A stretch of DNA of 64,000 bases from Rhizobacter terrae (lineage in GTDB: Bacteria > Pseudomonadota > Gammaproteobacteria > Burkholderiales > Burkholderiaceae_C): NCBI RefSeq assembly GCF_003852895.1, contig NZ_QUSW01000001.1:558001-622000 (forward strand), given 5' to 3'. A program made the position numbers and the translations under genes. The notes beneath the pieces are model-generated. The model was not told the DNA's origin. It saw only the letters and a list, made by a program, of their open reading frames with translations, and did not search any database. Of this stretch, positions 8,822 to 15,571 are shown piece after piece. Every line of letters begins with the position of its first letter. The first letter of the stretch is position 1.

Positions 8822-9169
8822 ATGAACACCACCCCCTCCGGCCTCCAATACGAAGACACCGTCGCGGGCAGCGGCGCAGAAGCCAAGGCCGGCCAGTACG
8901 TCACCGTGCACTACACCGGCTGGCTCTACAACGATGGGGTAAAGGGTTCGAAGTTCGACAGCAGCAAGGACCGCCGAGACCCGTTCCAGTTCGACCTGGG
9001 CCAGGGCCAGGTCATCAAGGGCTGGGACGAAGGCGTGCAGGGCATGAAGGTGGGCGGCACCCGCCTGCTGGTGATCCCGCCGCAGCTGGGCTACGGCTCG
9101 CGCGGCGCGGGCGGCGTCATCCCGCCCAACGCCACGCTGATGTTCGAGGTCGAACTGCTGGCGGTCTGA
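8822..9169 (+). CDS. FKBP-type peptidyl-prolyl cis-trans isomerase
   Basis: A 115-residue single-domain FKBP that catalyses proline isomerisation during protein folding. The canonical segments are VTVHYTGWLYNDG, KFDSSKDRRDPFQFDLG, VIKGWDEGVQGMKVGG and IPPNATLMFEVELL. There is no signal peptide, so it is probably cytoplasmic. AAGGAA precedes the ATG. The TGA stop abuts the stop of the convergent gene without a single base between them. Confidence 0.93.
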   Translation: MNTTPSGLQYEDTVAGSGAEAKAGQYVTVHYTGWLYNDGVKGSKFDSSKDRRDPFQFDLGQGQVIKGWDEGVQGMKVGGTRLLVIPPQLGYGSRGAGGVIPPNATLMFEVELLAV

Positions 9170-9610
9170 TCAGCCGGCCGTCTTCGGGGCTGACTTCTCC
9201 GCCTTCTTCTCGGCCTTGATGTCGGCCTTGGCCTTGGCCTCGACGGCCTTCGCTTCCTTCTTGCAGGCGCTCTCTTCAGCGCCCTTCAGGTCTTCGCACT
9301 TTTCCTTGGCCACGGCGTAGTCCTGCTCGGCCTTGACCTTCTCGGCCTTCAGGCGGTCGCTGTCCTTGCCGCTGCGCTTGTAGTCGAGATCGGCGATGGC
9401 GATCTTCTCGGTGGCCTTGGCCTGCTTCTGGCAGACATCCTTGGCGTTGTCCTTCATGTCCTTGCAGCCGTCCTTGGCGGCCTTGTAGTCGGCCTCGATC
9501 TTGTCCTTGGCGGCCTTGTAGTCGTCCTTGCTCATCGCGTCGGCGGCAAAGCCGGACGAGGCCACACACAAGGCGGCAGCGAGGACGGAGAGCTTCAGCG
9601 TGCGGATCAT
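9170..9610 (-). CDS. Lys/Ala-rich secreted coiled-coil protein
   Basis: A 146-residue protein with a signal peptide (MIRTLKLSVLAAALCVASSGFA, cleavage after ...FAA likely). The mature part is almost entirely Lys, Ala, Asp and Glu with regular CKD/CED cysteines, reading as periplasmic helical coiled coil with KAAKDK-type repeats. Similar small proteins are frequent in Burkholderiales and are usually called hypothetical or TolA-like. A role in the periplasm is likely but not defined. Its stop codon abuts the FKBP stop. Confidence 0.75.
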   Translation of the reverse strand: MIRTLKLSVLAAALCVASSGFAADAMSKDDYKAAKDKIEADYKAAKDGCKDMKDNAKDVCQKQAKATEKIAIADLDYKRSGKDSDRLKAEKVKAEQDYAVAKEKCEDLKGAEESACKKEAKAVEAKAKADIKAEKKAEKSAPKTAG

Positions 9611-9942
9611 GGTCGGTCCTTTCAGGTTGATGATTTGCCAGAAAGTATCGCCACCGCGTCCCGCCGGATGAAGCGGACTCGACCGCGAGCGACCGTAGTT
9701 TTCGTCCTACGCAGTCGGGCCGCCGTCAGGCCTTGCGATTGCAGATCCAAAAGGGGTCTGTGTAGGATATGCCTGACGCGGTCGCCCGCTGTCGCCCGAT
9801 GGCGGTTCCCCCGGGCATCGGCAACACTGGAAACAATGCTCAGTGTCGTCCGCTTGCCGATGAGTGGGTTCGCCCTCTGCGTTTGCCTGGCGATCCGAGC
9901 GGTTCTGCCCGGAGTCTCACGTCCATTCCGATCGACCCTGTC
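9611..9942. other. Intergenic region with two TCCTAC motifs
   Basis: This 332-base gap separates the Lys-rich protein and the receiver gene. No convincing gene is seen. It holds CGTCCTACGCAG on the + strand (9703-9714) and TGTGTAGGATAT (9759-9770), the same motif in reverse orientation about 52 bases away. The motif recurs before DUF1328 (12488) and before the ferritin-like gene (14320). The two copies face each other and could serve both divergent promoters. Confidence 0.5.
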
Positions 9943-10353
9943 ATGGCGCACCTGAGAACCTACATCGTTGAGGACAGTCCCGTCATTCGCGAGAACCTGA
10001 TCGCGACGCTGGAGGAGATGGTCCCTGTCGAGGTGATCGGCACCGCCGAGGACGAATCGAGCGCCGCGCAATGGCTGGGCCAGTCGGGCAACACCTGCGA
10101 CCTGGTCATCATCGACATATTCCTGAAAAGCGGCTCCGGCCTGGGCGTGCTGCAGACCGCACGCAACGCCGCGACCGGGCGCAAGCTGGTGGTGCTGAGC
10201 AACTACGCCACGCCCGACATGCGCCGCAAGTGCCTGCAGCTGGGCGCCGACAAGGTGTTCGACAAATCCAACGAGATCGACGGCCTCATCAACTACTGCG
10301 CCCGGCTTGCGTCGGGCGAGGAGACCACCGGCTTCGGCCAGCTCCCCTCCTGA
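9943..10353 (+). CDS. Receiver-only response regulator
   Basis: A 136-residue CheY-like receiver with no output domain. Acidic pocket residues are in IVEDSPVIRE (Glu10, Asp11). The phosphoacceptor is Asp58 in LVIIDIFLKSGSG, and the conserved Lys is in DKVFDKSNEI. The ATG at 9943 is preferred because the receiver fold starts directly after it; the frame is open further upstream without homology. It is convergent with the NarL-type regulator and may act as a phosphate sink or protein-binding switch for the neighbouring kinase. Confidence 0.85.
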   Translation: MAHLRTYIVEDSPVIRENLIATLEEMVPVEVIGTAEDESSAAQWLGQSGNTCDLVIIDIFLKSGSGLGVLQTARNAATGRKLVVLSNYATPDMRRKCLQLGADKVFDKSNEIDGLINYCARLASGEETTGFGQLPS

Positions 10354-10373
10354 AGCCGGATGGCCTCAGTGGC

Positions 10374-11006
10374 TCACTGGATGAGCCCGTTCTTCAACGC
10401 GTAGTAGGTGAGGTCGCTGTTGGACTCCAGCTTCATCTTCTCCATCACCCGGGTTCGATAGGTGCTCACCGTCTTGACGCTCAGGTTCATGCTGTCGGCC
10501 ATGTGGCCGATGGTCTCGCCCTTGGCCAGGCGCAGGAACACCTGGAACTCGCGTTCGGACAGCTGCTCATGAGGCGGCTTCTCGCCCCCGCCCGCCAGGC
10601 CGTCGGCCAGCAGCTCGGCCACGCCGGCGGTGATGTACTTGCGCCCGCGCACCACGGTGCGGATGGCCTTGACGATCTCCTCGGGGTCGCATTCCTTGTT
10701 GAGGTAGCCGCTGGCACCTTGCCGCAGCAAGGTGGTGGCGTAGTGCTCTTCAGGAAAGCCGCTGAGGATGAGCACCGGCAGCTCGGGTGCACGGGCCTTG
10801 ATGGCCGCCAGCGCATCGACACCGCTCTGGTCGGGCATGGACAGGTCCATCACCAGCACGTCGACTTCGCCCTTGCGGACAAGATCGAGCGCCTCACGGC
10901 CGTTGGCGGCTTCTCCGGTGACCTTGAGGTCCACTTGGTCGGAGAAGTACTGGCGCAGACCGGCGCGCACAATGGCATGGTCATCGACGATAGCTACTCG
11001 GATCAT
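10374..11006 (-). CDS. NarL/FixJ-type response regulator
   Basis: A 210-residue two-domain regulator. The receiver carries VDDHAIVRAGL, phosphoacceptor Asp54 in VLVMDLSMPDQSG, and the conserved Lys in SGYLNKE. The C-terminal LuxR-type helix-turn-helix spans about 145-190, with LSEREFQVFLRLAKGETI and LSVKTVSTYRTRVMEKM. It is divergent from the histidine kinase over 37 bases and is its likely partner. The TCCTAC motifs around this locus are candidate binding sites, by position only. Confidence 0.92.
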   Translation of the reverse strand: MIRVAIVDDHAIVRAGLRQYFSDQVDLKVTGEAANGREALDLVRKGEVDVLVMDLSMPDQSGVDALAAIKARAPELPVLILSGFPEEHYATTLLRQGASGYLNKECDPEEIVKAIRTVVRGRKYITAGVAELLADGLAGGGEKPPHEQLSEREFQVFLRLAKGETIGHMADSMNLSVKTVSTYRTRVMEKMKLESNSDLTYYALKNGLIQ

Positions 11007-11043
11007 GGCGTTCGTGACTCACTGCTGCGATGAGCGAGTTTAG

Positions 11044-12450
11044 ATGCAAGACAAATCCCTGAACATCCTGCTGCGTTTGAAGCGCAGCCCCTTCGTGTTC
11101 CCGCTGGCGGCACTGGCGGCACTCGCGCTCATCTTCATCAGCGAGACGGCCTACTACCAGTCCACCCGCGCGATGGAAGCGCTGGACACGGTGACCGCCG
11201 CGCGCAACCACATCATGAGCCTGTCGCGGCGCATCGTCGACGCCGAGACCGGCCAGCGCGGCTACCTGCTGACCGCACGCAAGGAGTACCTCGCGCCCTA
11301 CCGCGATGCAGCACGCGACATCGACAGCGACCTGCACTGGCTGCGCAGCTACTACGCCGGCAAGCCGGCGCAGATCGCGCTGGTGGACAAGCTGGAGTCC
11401 CGCTTCAACAGCCGACTCTCGGAGCTGGACCAGACCCTGCGCCTCTTCGACGAAGGCAAGGAGGAAGCGTGGCGCACCTTCGTGCTGACGGACATCGGCA
11501 AGGAGAAGATGGACGAGATCCGCAGCGTGCTGGACCAGTTGCTCGCCGCGGAAACGCGCAAGGACACGGCCGGCCGCCGCGACGTCTTCGAGACACTGAT
11601 GCTCAACCGCATCGGCGTGGCCACCATGAGCGCCCTGAGCCTGCTGGCCCTGGGCATGTACCTGCGGCAGACGGCCGCGCTGGAGGCGCACCGGCGCGAG
11701 CGGCAGGAAGCCATCGAGGCCGAGCGCGACCAGCTCGAGCAGGAGGTGTCACGTCGCACTGCGCAGCTCACCGAGCTCGCACAGCAGCTGACCGAACTCG
11801 CCCAGCACTTGCAGACCGCCCGGGAGGACGAGCGCAGCCGGCTGGCGCGTGAACTGCACGACGAGCTGGGCGCCTTGCTGACGGCTGCCAAGCTGGATGC
11901 GGCGCGCATCAAATCGCGGCTCGGCGCCACGTCGCCAGAGGCCACGGAGCGGCTGGGCCACCTGAGCGACATCCTCAACAACGGCATCGCACTCAAGCGC
12001 CGCATCATCGAAGACCTGCGTCCGTCGTCGCTGAGCAACCTGGGCCTGCTGGCGGCGCTGGAGATCCAGTCGCGCGAGTTTGCCGAGCGCTCGGGTGTCG
12101 AGGTCGATTGCCAGCTCACGCCCGTCAAGCTCAGGCCGAACGTGGAGCTCACTGCCTACCGCATGGTGCAGGAGGCCTTCACCAACATCGCCAAGTACGC
12201 CCGGGCCTCCAAGGTCGAGGTCCGCCTCGTGGAGGAGGACGGCGAAGCCCGCATCTGGGTGCGCGACGATGGGGTGGGCTTCGACACGCGTCAGCGCCGC
12301 GCCTCAGCCCACGGGCTGCTCGGGATGCGCTACCGCGTCGAGGCCGACGGCGGCCGCTTCACCCTCGAATCGGCGCCCGGCCAGGGCACCTGCGTGCGGG
12401 CGAGCCTGCCCTTGCTGGCCGAGGAAGAAGCCGCTCCGCAGGCGGCCTGA
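11044..12450 (+). CDS. CHASE3-domain sensor histidine kinase (HisKA_3 type)
   Basis: A 468-residue membrane sensor. TM1 is at about 17-36 and TM2 at 190-207, flanking a periplasmic CHASE3 domain (about 40-180) with the family signature AETGQRGYLLT. A coiled coil rich in LTELAQ follows at 215-260. The HisKA_3 phosphorylation helix has His272 in RLARELHDELGALL. The HATPase domain shows NIAKYARA, VRDDGVGF and HGLLGMR. HisKA_3 kinases pair with NarL-type regulators, matching the divergent gene. The signal sensed is unknown. Confidence 0.93.
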   Translation: MQDKSLNILLRLKRSPFVFPLAALAALALIFISETAYYQSTRAMEALDTVTAARNHIMSLSRRIVDAETGQRGYLLTARKEYLAPYRDAARDIDSDLHWLRSYYAGKPAQIALVDKLESRFNSRLSELDQTLRLFDEGKEEAWRTFVLTDIGKEKMDEIRSVLDQLLAAETRKDTAGRRDVFETLMLNRIGVATMSALSLLALGMYLRQTAALEAHRRERQEAIEAERDQLEQEVSRRTAQLTELAQQLTELAQHLQTAREDERSRLARELHDELGALLTAAKLDAARIKSRLGATSPEATERLGHLSDILNNGIALKRRIIEDLRPSSLSNLGLLAALEIQSREFAERSGVEVDCQLTPVKLRPNVELTAYRMVQEAFTNIAKYARASKVEVRLVEEDGEARIWVRDDGVGFDTRQRRASAHGLLGMRYRVEADGGRFTLESAPGQGTCVRASLPLLAEEEAAPQAA

Positions 12451-12487
12451 TCCACGGGGCCACACTGGGCGTTTCCACATGAGGCGC

Positions 12488-12500
12488 CGTCCTACACGGG
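12488..12500 (+). promoter_or_regulatory. CGTCCTACACGGG motif upstream of DUF1328 gene
   Basis: This is one of four CGTCCTAC-type motifs in the non-coding DNA of the two-component/stress cluster. It lies 38 bases after the kinase stop and about 120 bases before the DUF1328 start, where a promoter for the small-protein genes would be expected. Its function is a hypothesis. Confidence 0.35.
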
Positions 12501-12620
12501 ATTGCTGATCCAGCCGACAGCGCGAAGCGGGGGCCTCTCATGGCAGTGCGCCAAGCCGCTGCATAAGCTGTCTTCCACGCACCCTCCACAAGGGTGCGGA
12601 TCAACGGAGGATCACTGCCC

Positions 12621-12785
12621 ATGCTGCACTACGCCGTCGTCTTCTTCGTCATCGCCCTGATTGCCGCCCTGTTCGGTTTCGGCGGCATCGCCGCCAGCGC
12701 GGCGGGCATCGCGAAGATCCTGTTCATCCTGTTCGCCATCCTCGCCGTGGCCAGTTTCCTTTTTGGGCTGATCAAGAAACCTTGA
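12621..12785 (+). CDS. DUF1328 small membrane protein (YtjA-like)
   Basis: A 54-residue protein with two transmembrane helices: [22 protein letters not shown], then an Ala/Gly turn, and [20 protein letters not shown], ending in LIKKP. This is the standard DUF1328 layout. The start at 12621 has a GGAGG 11 bases upstream; an ATG-like start further upstream (12594) would add nine poorly conserved residues. Family members are often induced by stress; no biochemical role is established. Confidence 0.85.
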   Translation: MLHYAVVFFVIALIAALFGFGGIAASAAGIAKILFILFAILAVASFLFGLIKKP

Positions 12786-12853
12786 TTTGAGTGGCGGCTT
12801 GATTCAGCGCCACACCGTTCGCTCGCGCTCTTCCACCCATCGAAAGGATCAAC

Positions 12854-13231
12854 ATGATTGCCACCACCAAGCCCTTCGGCCCGACAAACACCCTGGCCGA
12901 CCAGGCTGCGCAAAGCGCCGACAGCGCGATCTCGTCCACCAAGCGCGTCGCCGACGAAGCCCTGGATTCACTTTCGGACAAGGTGCACGACATGAAGGAC
13001 CAGGCCGCCCCTGCGCTCAATCGCGTTGCCAGCAAGGCCGAAGAATTGGCGCGCCGCAGCGCGGACGCCATGCGCGACACGACCGCCCACCTGAAGGAGC
13101 GAGCGCAGCGGGCCTCGGAAGCGACGGTGGGCTACATCAAGGACGAACCCGTCAAGTCCGTGCTGATCGCCGCCGGCGTGGGCGCGGCGGTGGCCGCCGT
13201 GGTGACCCTGCTGCTGCGCAACCGCGACTGA
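12854..13231 (+). CDS. DUF883 family protein (ElaB/YqjD-like)
   Basis: A 125-residue protein: a long amphipathic helical region (about 20-95) of DQAAQSADSAISSTKRVADEAL type, then DEPVKSVLIAAGVGAAVAAVV, a single C-terminal membrane helix ending in LLLRNRD. YqjD and ElaB are inner-membrane-anchored proteins that can bind ribosomes in stationary phase in E. coli; whether this one does is unknown. AAAGGA precedes the ATG. A strong hairpin follows the stop. Confidence 0.88.
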   Translation: MIATTKPFGPTNTLADQAAQSADSAISSTKRVADEALDSLSDKVHDMKDQAAPALNRVASKAEELARRSADAMRDTTAHLKERAQRASEATVGYIKDEPVKSVLIAAGVGAAVAAVVTLLLRNRD

Positions 13232-13259
13232 ACGCGGCACTCGCTGCCTTCACCGCCAC

Positions 13260-13292
13260 AGGGGTTCACCGCAACACGGTGAACCCCTTTTC
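13260..13292 (+). terminator. Intrinsic terminator after the DUF883 gene
   Basis: A 12-base perfect stem, AGGGGTTCACCG with CGGTGAACCCCT, closes a 4-5 base loop (CAACA region) and is followed by TTTTCTT. It lies between the DUF883 gene and the YqjE-like gene of the same orientation. It could therefore end one transcript or lower expression of the downstream genes. Confidence 0.85.
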
Positions 13293-13336
13293 TTCGCCGC
13301 CGTTCGCGGCGCGTCAGCCCAACGCCGGGGTCCATC

Positions 13337-13723
13337 ATGATCCATCCGCTGTTTCGTCTGCTGGTATCCGAGCCCCAACTGATCGCCGATCACGTCGAGG
13401 CCTATTCCGAGATGGTGGCCGAAGAAGTCGGCGCCGTCACCGTGCAATGGAAGCGACGAGCGATGCTGCATGCGGTGTCGTTGGCCTGCCTGTTCGTGAC
13501 CGTGGTACTCGCCGGCGTGGCCGTGATGCTGTGGGCGGTGGTGCCGTTGGAGCGGATGAATTCGCCCTGGGCCTTGCTGATCGCGCCGTGCATTCCGCTG
13601 GTGCTGGGACTGTGGGCCCGATCGTCGGCGAAGGCTCCGGTGGGCGGCGAGCGCGGCTTCAGCGCCATCCGTGAACAACTGTCCGCCGACGCTGCGATGC
13701 TGCGCAGCGTGACCGCACCATGA
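13337..13723 (+). CDS. Phage holin-like/DUF1469 membrane protein (YqjE-like)
   Basis: A 128-residue protein with an N-terminal amphipathic segment (LLVSEPQLIADHVEAYSEMV), two membrane helices at about 45-70 and 79-94, and a short polar tail. This is the YqjE/holin-superfamily III layout normally encoded next to YqjD-type proteins. Its function is not established. The stop overlaps the next start as ATGA. Confidence 0.8.
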   Translation: MIHPLFRLLVSEPQLIADHVEAYSEMVAEEVGAVTVQWKRRAMLHAVSLACLFVTVVLAGVAVMLWAVVPLERMNSPWALLIAPCIPLVLGLWARSSAKAPVGGERGFSAIREQLSADAAMLRSVTAP

Positions 13724-14310
13724 GCACGCCGATGCCTCCGGCCGGCGAGTCCGGGCAGTCCCAACCCGCCACGGCGGTGCAGCGCCTGGCCGAGTCACGC
13801 GAGCGCATGCGCCAGTACATGCTGCGTGGAGAAGGTCGCGACGAAGCGAGGCGGCGGCGCGCCATGGCGAATGCGCAGGGCCTGCAGTCCCCCTTGTTCG
13901 ACAGGCTGAGGGCCATGCCGGGCCTGGGCGTGGTGATCGACGCGGTGCAGGCGTGGTGGTCCAACCACCCGCTGCATCCAGTGGTCACGATGGCCGAGGG
14001 CGTGATCCGCGAGAGCGCGGCGCCGCTGGCACGCAGGCACCCCATCCTGTTGGTCACAGCGGCCTTTGCCGCCGGTGCTGCCCTCGTTCGCTTCAAGCCA
14101 TGGCGTCGTCTGGGCAGGACAGCGCTCTTCGCAGGGCTGTTCTCGCAGATCACTTCCCACGTCCTCACGCAGATGCCGTGGGAATCGGTGCTGGACGCGG
14201 TGACCGCGTTCGCGCGCAAGGCGCCGCGGGCCCCTGACGACACGGCTGCGGCCCCTGCGCCCGGGCCAGCCGCGAGCGAAGAGATGGTCGGCATGAAGGA
14301 AGCGGCATGA
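13720..14310 (+). CDS. Uncharacterised protein in the YqjD-YqjE cluster
   Basis: A 196-residue protein in the position of yqjK but longer. An Arg-rich N-terminal stretch (AESRERMRQYMLRGEGRDEARRRR is its core) precedes a hydrophobic region near 105-122 and a second near 128-145. The C-terminus is Ala/Pro-rich and low complexity. It overlaps the YqjE-like gene by 4 bases, so the two are coupled. A membrane-associated partner of the upstream proteins is the most that can be inferred. Confidence 0.65.
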   Translation: MSTPMPPAGESGQSQPATAVQRLAESRERMRQYMLRGEGRDEARRRRAMANAQGLQSPLFDRLRAMPGLGVVIDAVQAWWSNHPLHPVVTMAEGVIRESAAPLARRHPILLVTAAFAAGAALVRFKPWRRLGRTALFAGLFSQITSHVLTQMPWESVLDAVTAFARKAPRAPDDTAAAPAPGPAASEEMVGMKEAA

Positions 14311-14319
14311 ACGCGGCTT

Positions 14320-14331
14320 CGTCCTACAGGG
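14320..14331 (+). promoter_or_regulatory. CGTCCTACAGGG motif upstream of ferritin-like gene
   Basis: This is the fourth copy of the CGTCCTAC-type motif in the cluster. It lies 9 bases after the preceding stop and about 115 bases before the ferritin-like start, similar to the spacing at the DUF1328 gene. Confidence 0.35.
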
Positions 14332-14334
14332 CAA

Positions 14335-14355
14335 GGGCCATCGCTCCGATGGCCC
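14335..14355 (+). terminator. GC-rich hairpin without T-run
   Basis: GGGCCATCG and CGATGGCCC form a perfect 9-base stem with a 3-base loop, directly after the CGTCCTAC motif. No T tract follows, so it is a weak terminator at best and may instead shape the leader of the ferritin-like mRNA. Confidence 0.45.
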
Positions 14356-14443
14356 GGCGCTGACCCTCCCCCTAGAGTTGATTCACTGCGGGCTGCGCCC
14401 GACGCGTCCCGATGTCCGTCACGAATTCCAAGGACCAGCCACA

Positions 14444-14974
14444 ATGGATTCACGAACCAAGCTCGAGTTGAACGAGAAGGCCATCGAGGCCGCCAAGCGC
14501 AGCCTCGACGACGGCGCGGTGACGCCCAGCTACGGCCCGTGGCGCGACGACATCGTCAAGCTGCTCAACGACGCACTGGCCACCGAGCTGGTGTGCGTGC
14601 TTCGCTACAAGCGCCACTACTTCACCGCGCACGGCATCGCATCGCCGCGCATCGCAGAGGAGTTCCTGGAACACGCCAACGCGGAAGCCGGCCATGCCGA
14701 CCGCATCGCCGAGCGCATCGTTCAGCTGGGCGGCGAACCTGACTTCTCGCCCGACCACCTCTCGCAGCGCAGCCATGCGGAGTACGACGAGTCCAAGGAT
14801 CTGCGCGACATGCTGCGGTCCAACCTCATCGCGGAACGCGTCGCGGTGGAGACCTACCGCCAGATGATCGAGCTCATCGGCGACAAGGACCCGACCACGC
14901 GCCGGCTGCTGGAGGAAGTGCTCAACGATGAAGAAGAGCACGCCGACGAGCTGAAGGACCTGCTCGACGAATGA
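14444..14974 (+). CDS. Ferritin-like diiron protein (bacterioferritin-type)
   Basis: A 176-residue four-helix protein. Diiron ligands are visible: Glu in DALATELVCVLRYKRH, EFLEHANAEAGHAD (ExxH type), then ERVAVETYRQMIELI and NDEEEHADELKDLL (ExxH). It resembles the short bacterioferritin/ferritin-like proteins that oxidise and store iron or protect against peroxide. No haem Met is assigned. ATG 14444 is chosen because the conserved N-terminus follows it. Its location beside envelope-stress genes fits a stress role. Confidence 0.83.
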   Translation: MDSRTKLELNEKAIEAAKRSLDDGAVTPSYGPWRDDIVKLLNDALATELVCVLRYKRHYFTAHGIASPRIAEEFLEHANAEAGHADRIAERIVQLGGEPDFSPDHLSQRSHAEYDESKDLRDMLRSNLIAERVAVETYRQMIELIGDKDPTTRRLLEEVLNDEEEHADELKDLLDE

Positions 14975-15090
14975 CCTTTTCCGGCTCGGTCCCCTGGGGT
15001 GGCGGGACCGGCGCAGCCTTTTCGAGACCGCCCGTTCGTTAGTCAATTCGTTCGATTGAATCGCTTCCAACCATCCAACAGGAGAACACC

Positions 15091-15414
15091 ATGCTCGCAC
15101 GCACCATCCTCGCCGCCCTCGTCGCCGCCACCTCCATCGCCGCCATCGTCAGCCTGGAAGGCTGCGCGATTGCCCGCGGACAGGAAACGGTCGGCGCCTA
15201 CGTCGACGACGCGACGATCACCACCCAGGTCAAGGCCCGCTTCGTCGACAACAAGGATGTGGACGCCGGCGCCATCAAGGTCGAGACGCTCAACGGCACG
15301 GTGATGCTGTCGGGCTTCGCCAAGAGCAACAACGAACGTGCGACGGCTGAGAGCATCGCCCGCAACGTGAACGGCGTGAAGTCGGTGAAGAACGAGATCG
15401 CGATCAGGCCTTGA
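15091..15414 (+). CDS. BON-domain secreted protein, OsmY-like
   Basis: A 107-residue protein with an N-terminal signal (LAALVAATSIAAIVSLEGC; the Cys could make it a lipoprotein). One BON domain spans about 38-105: DDATITTQVKARF, then VETLNGTVMLSGFAKS, and NVNGVKSVKNEIAI. BON domains bind membranes or lipids and occur in osmotic-stress proteins of the periplasm. GGAGAA precedes the ATG. Confidence 0.88.
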   Translation: MLARTILAALVAATSIAAIVSLEGCAIARGQETVGAYVDDATITTQVKARFVDNKDVDAGAIKVETLNGTVMLSGFAKSNNERATAESIARNVNGVKSVKNEIAIRP

Positions 15415-15539
15415 GCCCCCCAGTCGCTGGCGCTCCTGCCCCCAAGGGGCGCCACCCTGCGGGCTGGCAAAGCCAGTCCCGCGGGCGTTGCTTGATCTGT
15501 CGCTTCGCTGCGCTCGCTTGGGTGGGTGGGGCTGGAATG
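15415..15539. repeat. REP-like GC-rich intergenic element
   Basis: The gap after the BON gene contains stem-loop sequence of a type scattered between genes in Comamonadaceae. GCGGGCTGGC (15459-15468) pairs with GCCAGTCCCGC (15472-15482) around AAA. An upstream CGCTGGCGCTCCTGCCCCC-type run and a TCGCTTCGCTGCGCTCGCTT run flank it. I recognise the style, not an exact family; copies elsewhere in the genome would be needed to prove it. Confidence 0.5.
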
Positions 15540-15569
15540 AAAAAGGGTCGCTTGAGGCGACCCTTTTTT
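15540..15569. terminator. Bidirectional intrinsic terminator
   Basis: AAAAAGGGTCGC (15540-15551) and GCGACCCTTTTT (15557-15568) form a perfect 12-base stem with loop TTGAG. With A-run and T-run on either side it can terminate both the BON transcript and the convergent rhlE transcript. Confidence 0.92.
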
Positions 15570-15571
15570 AC

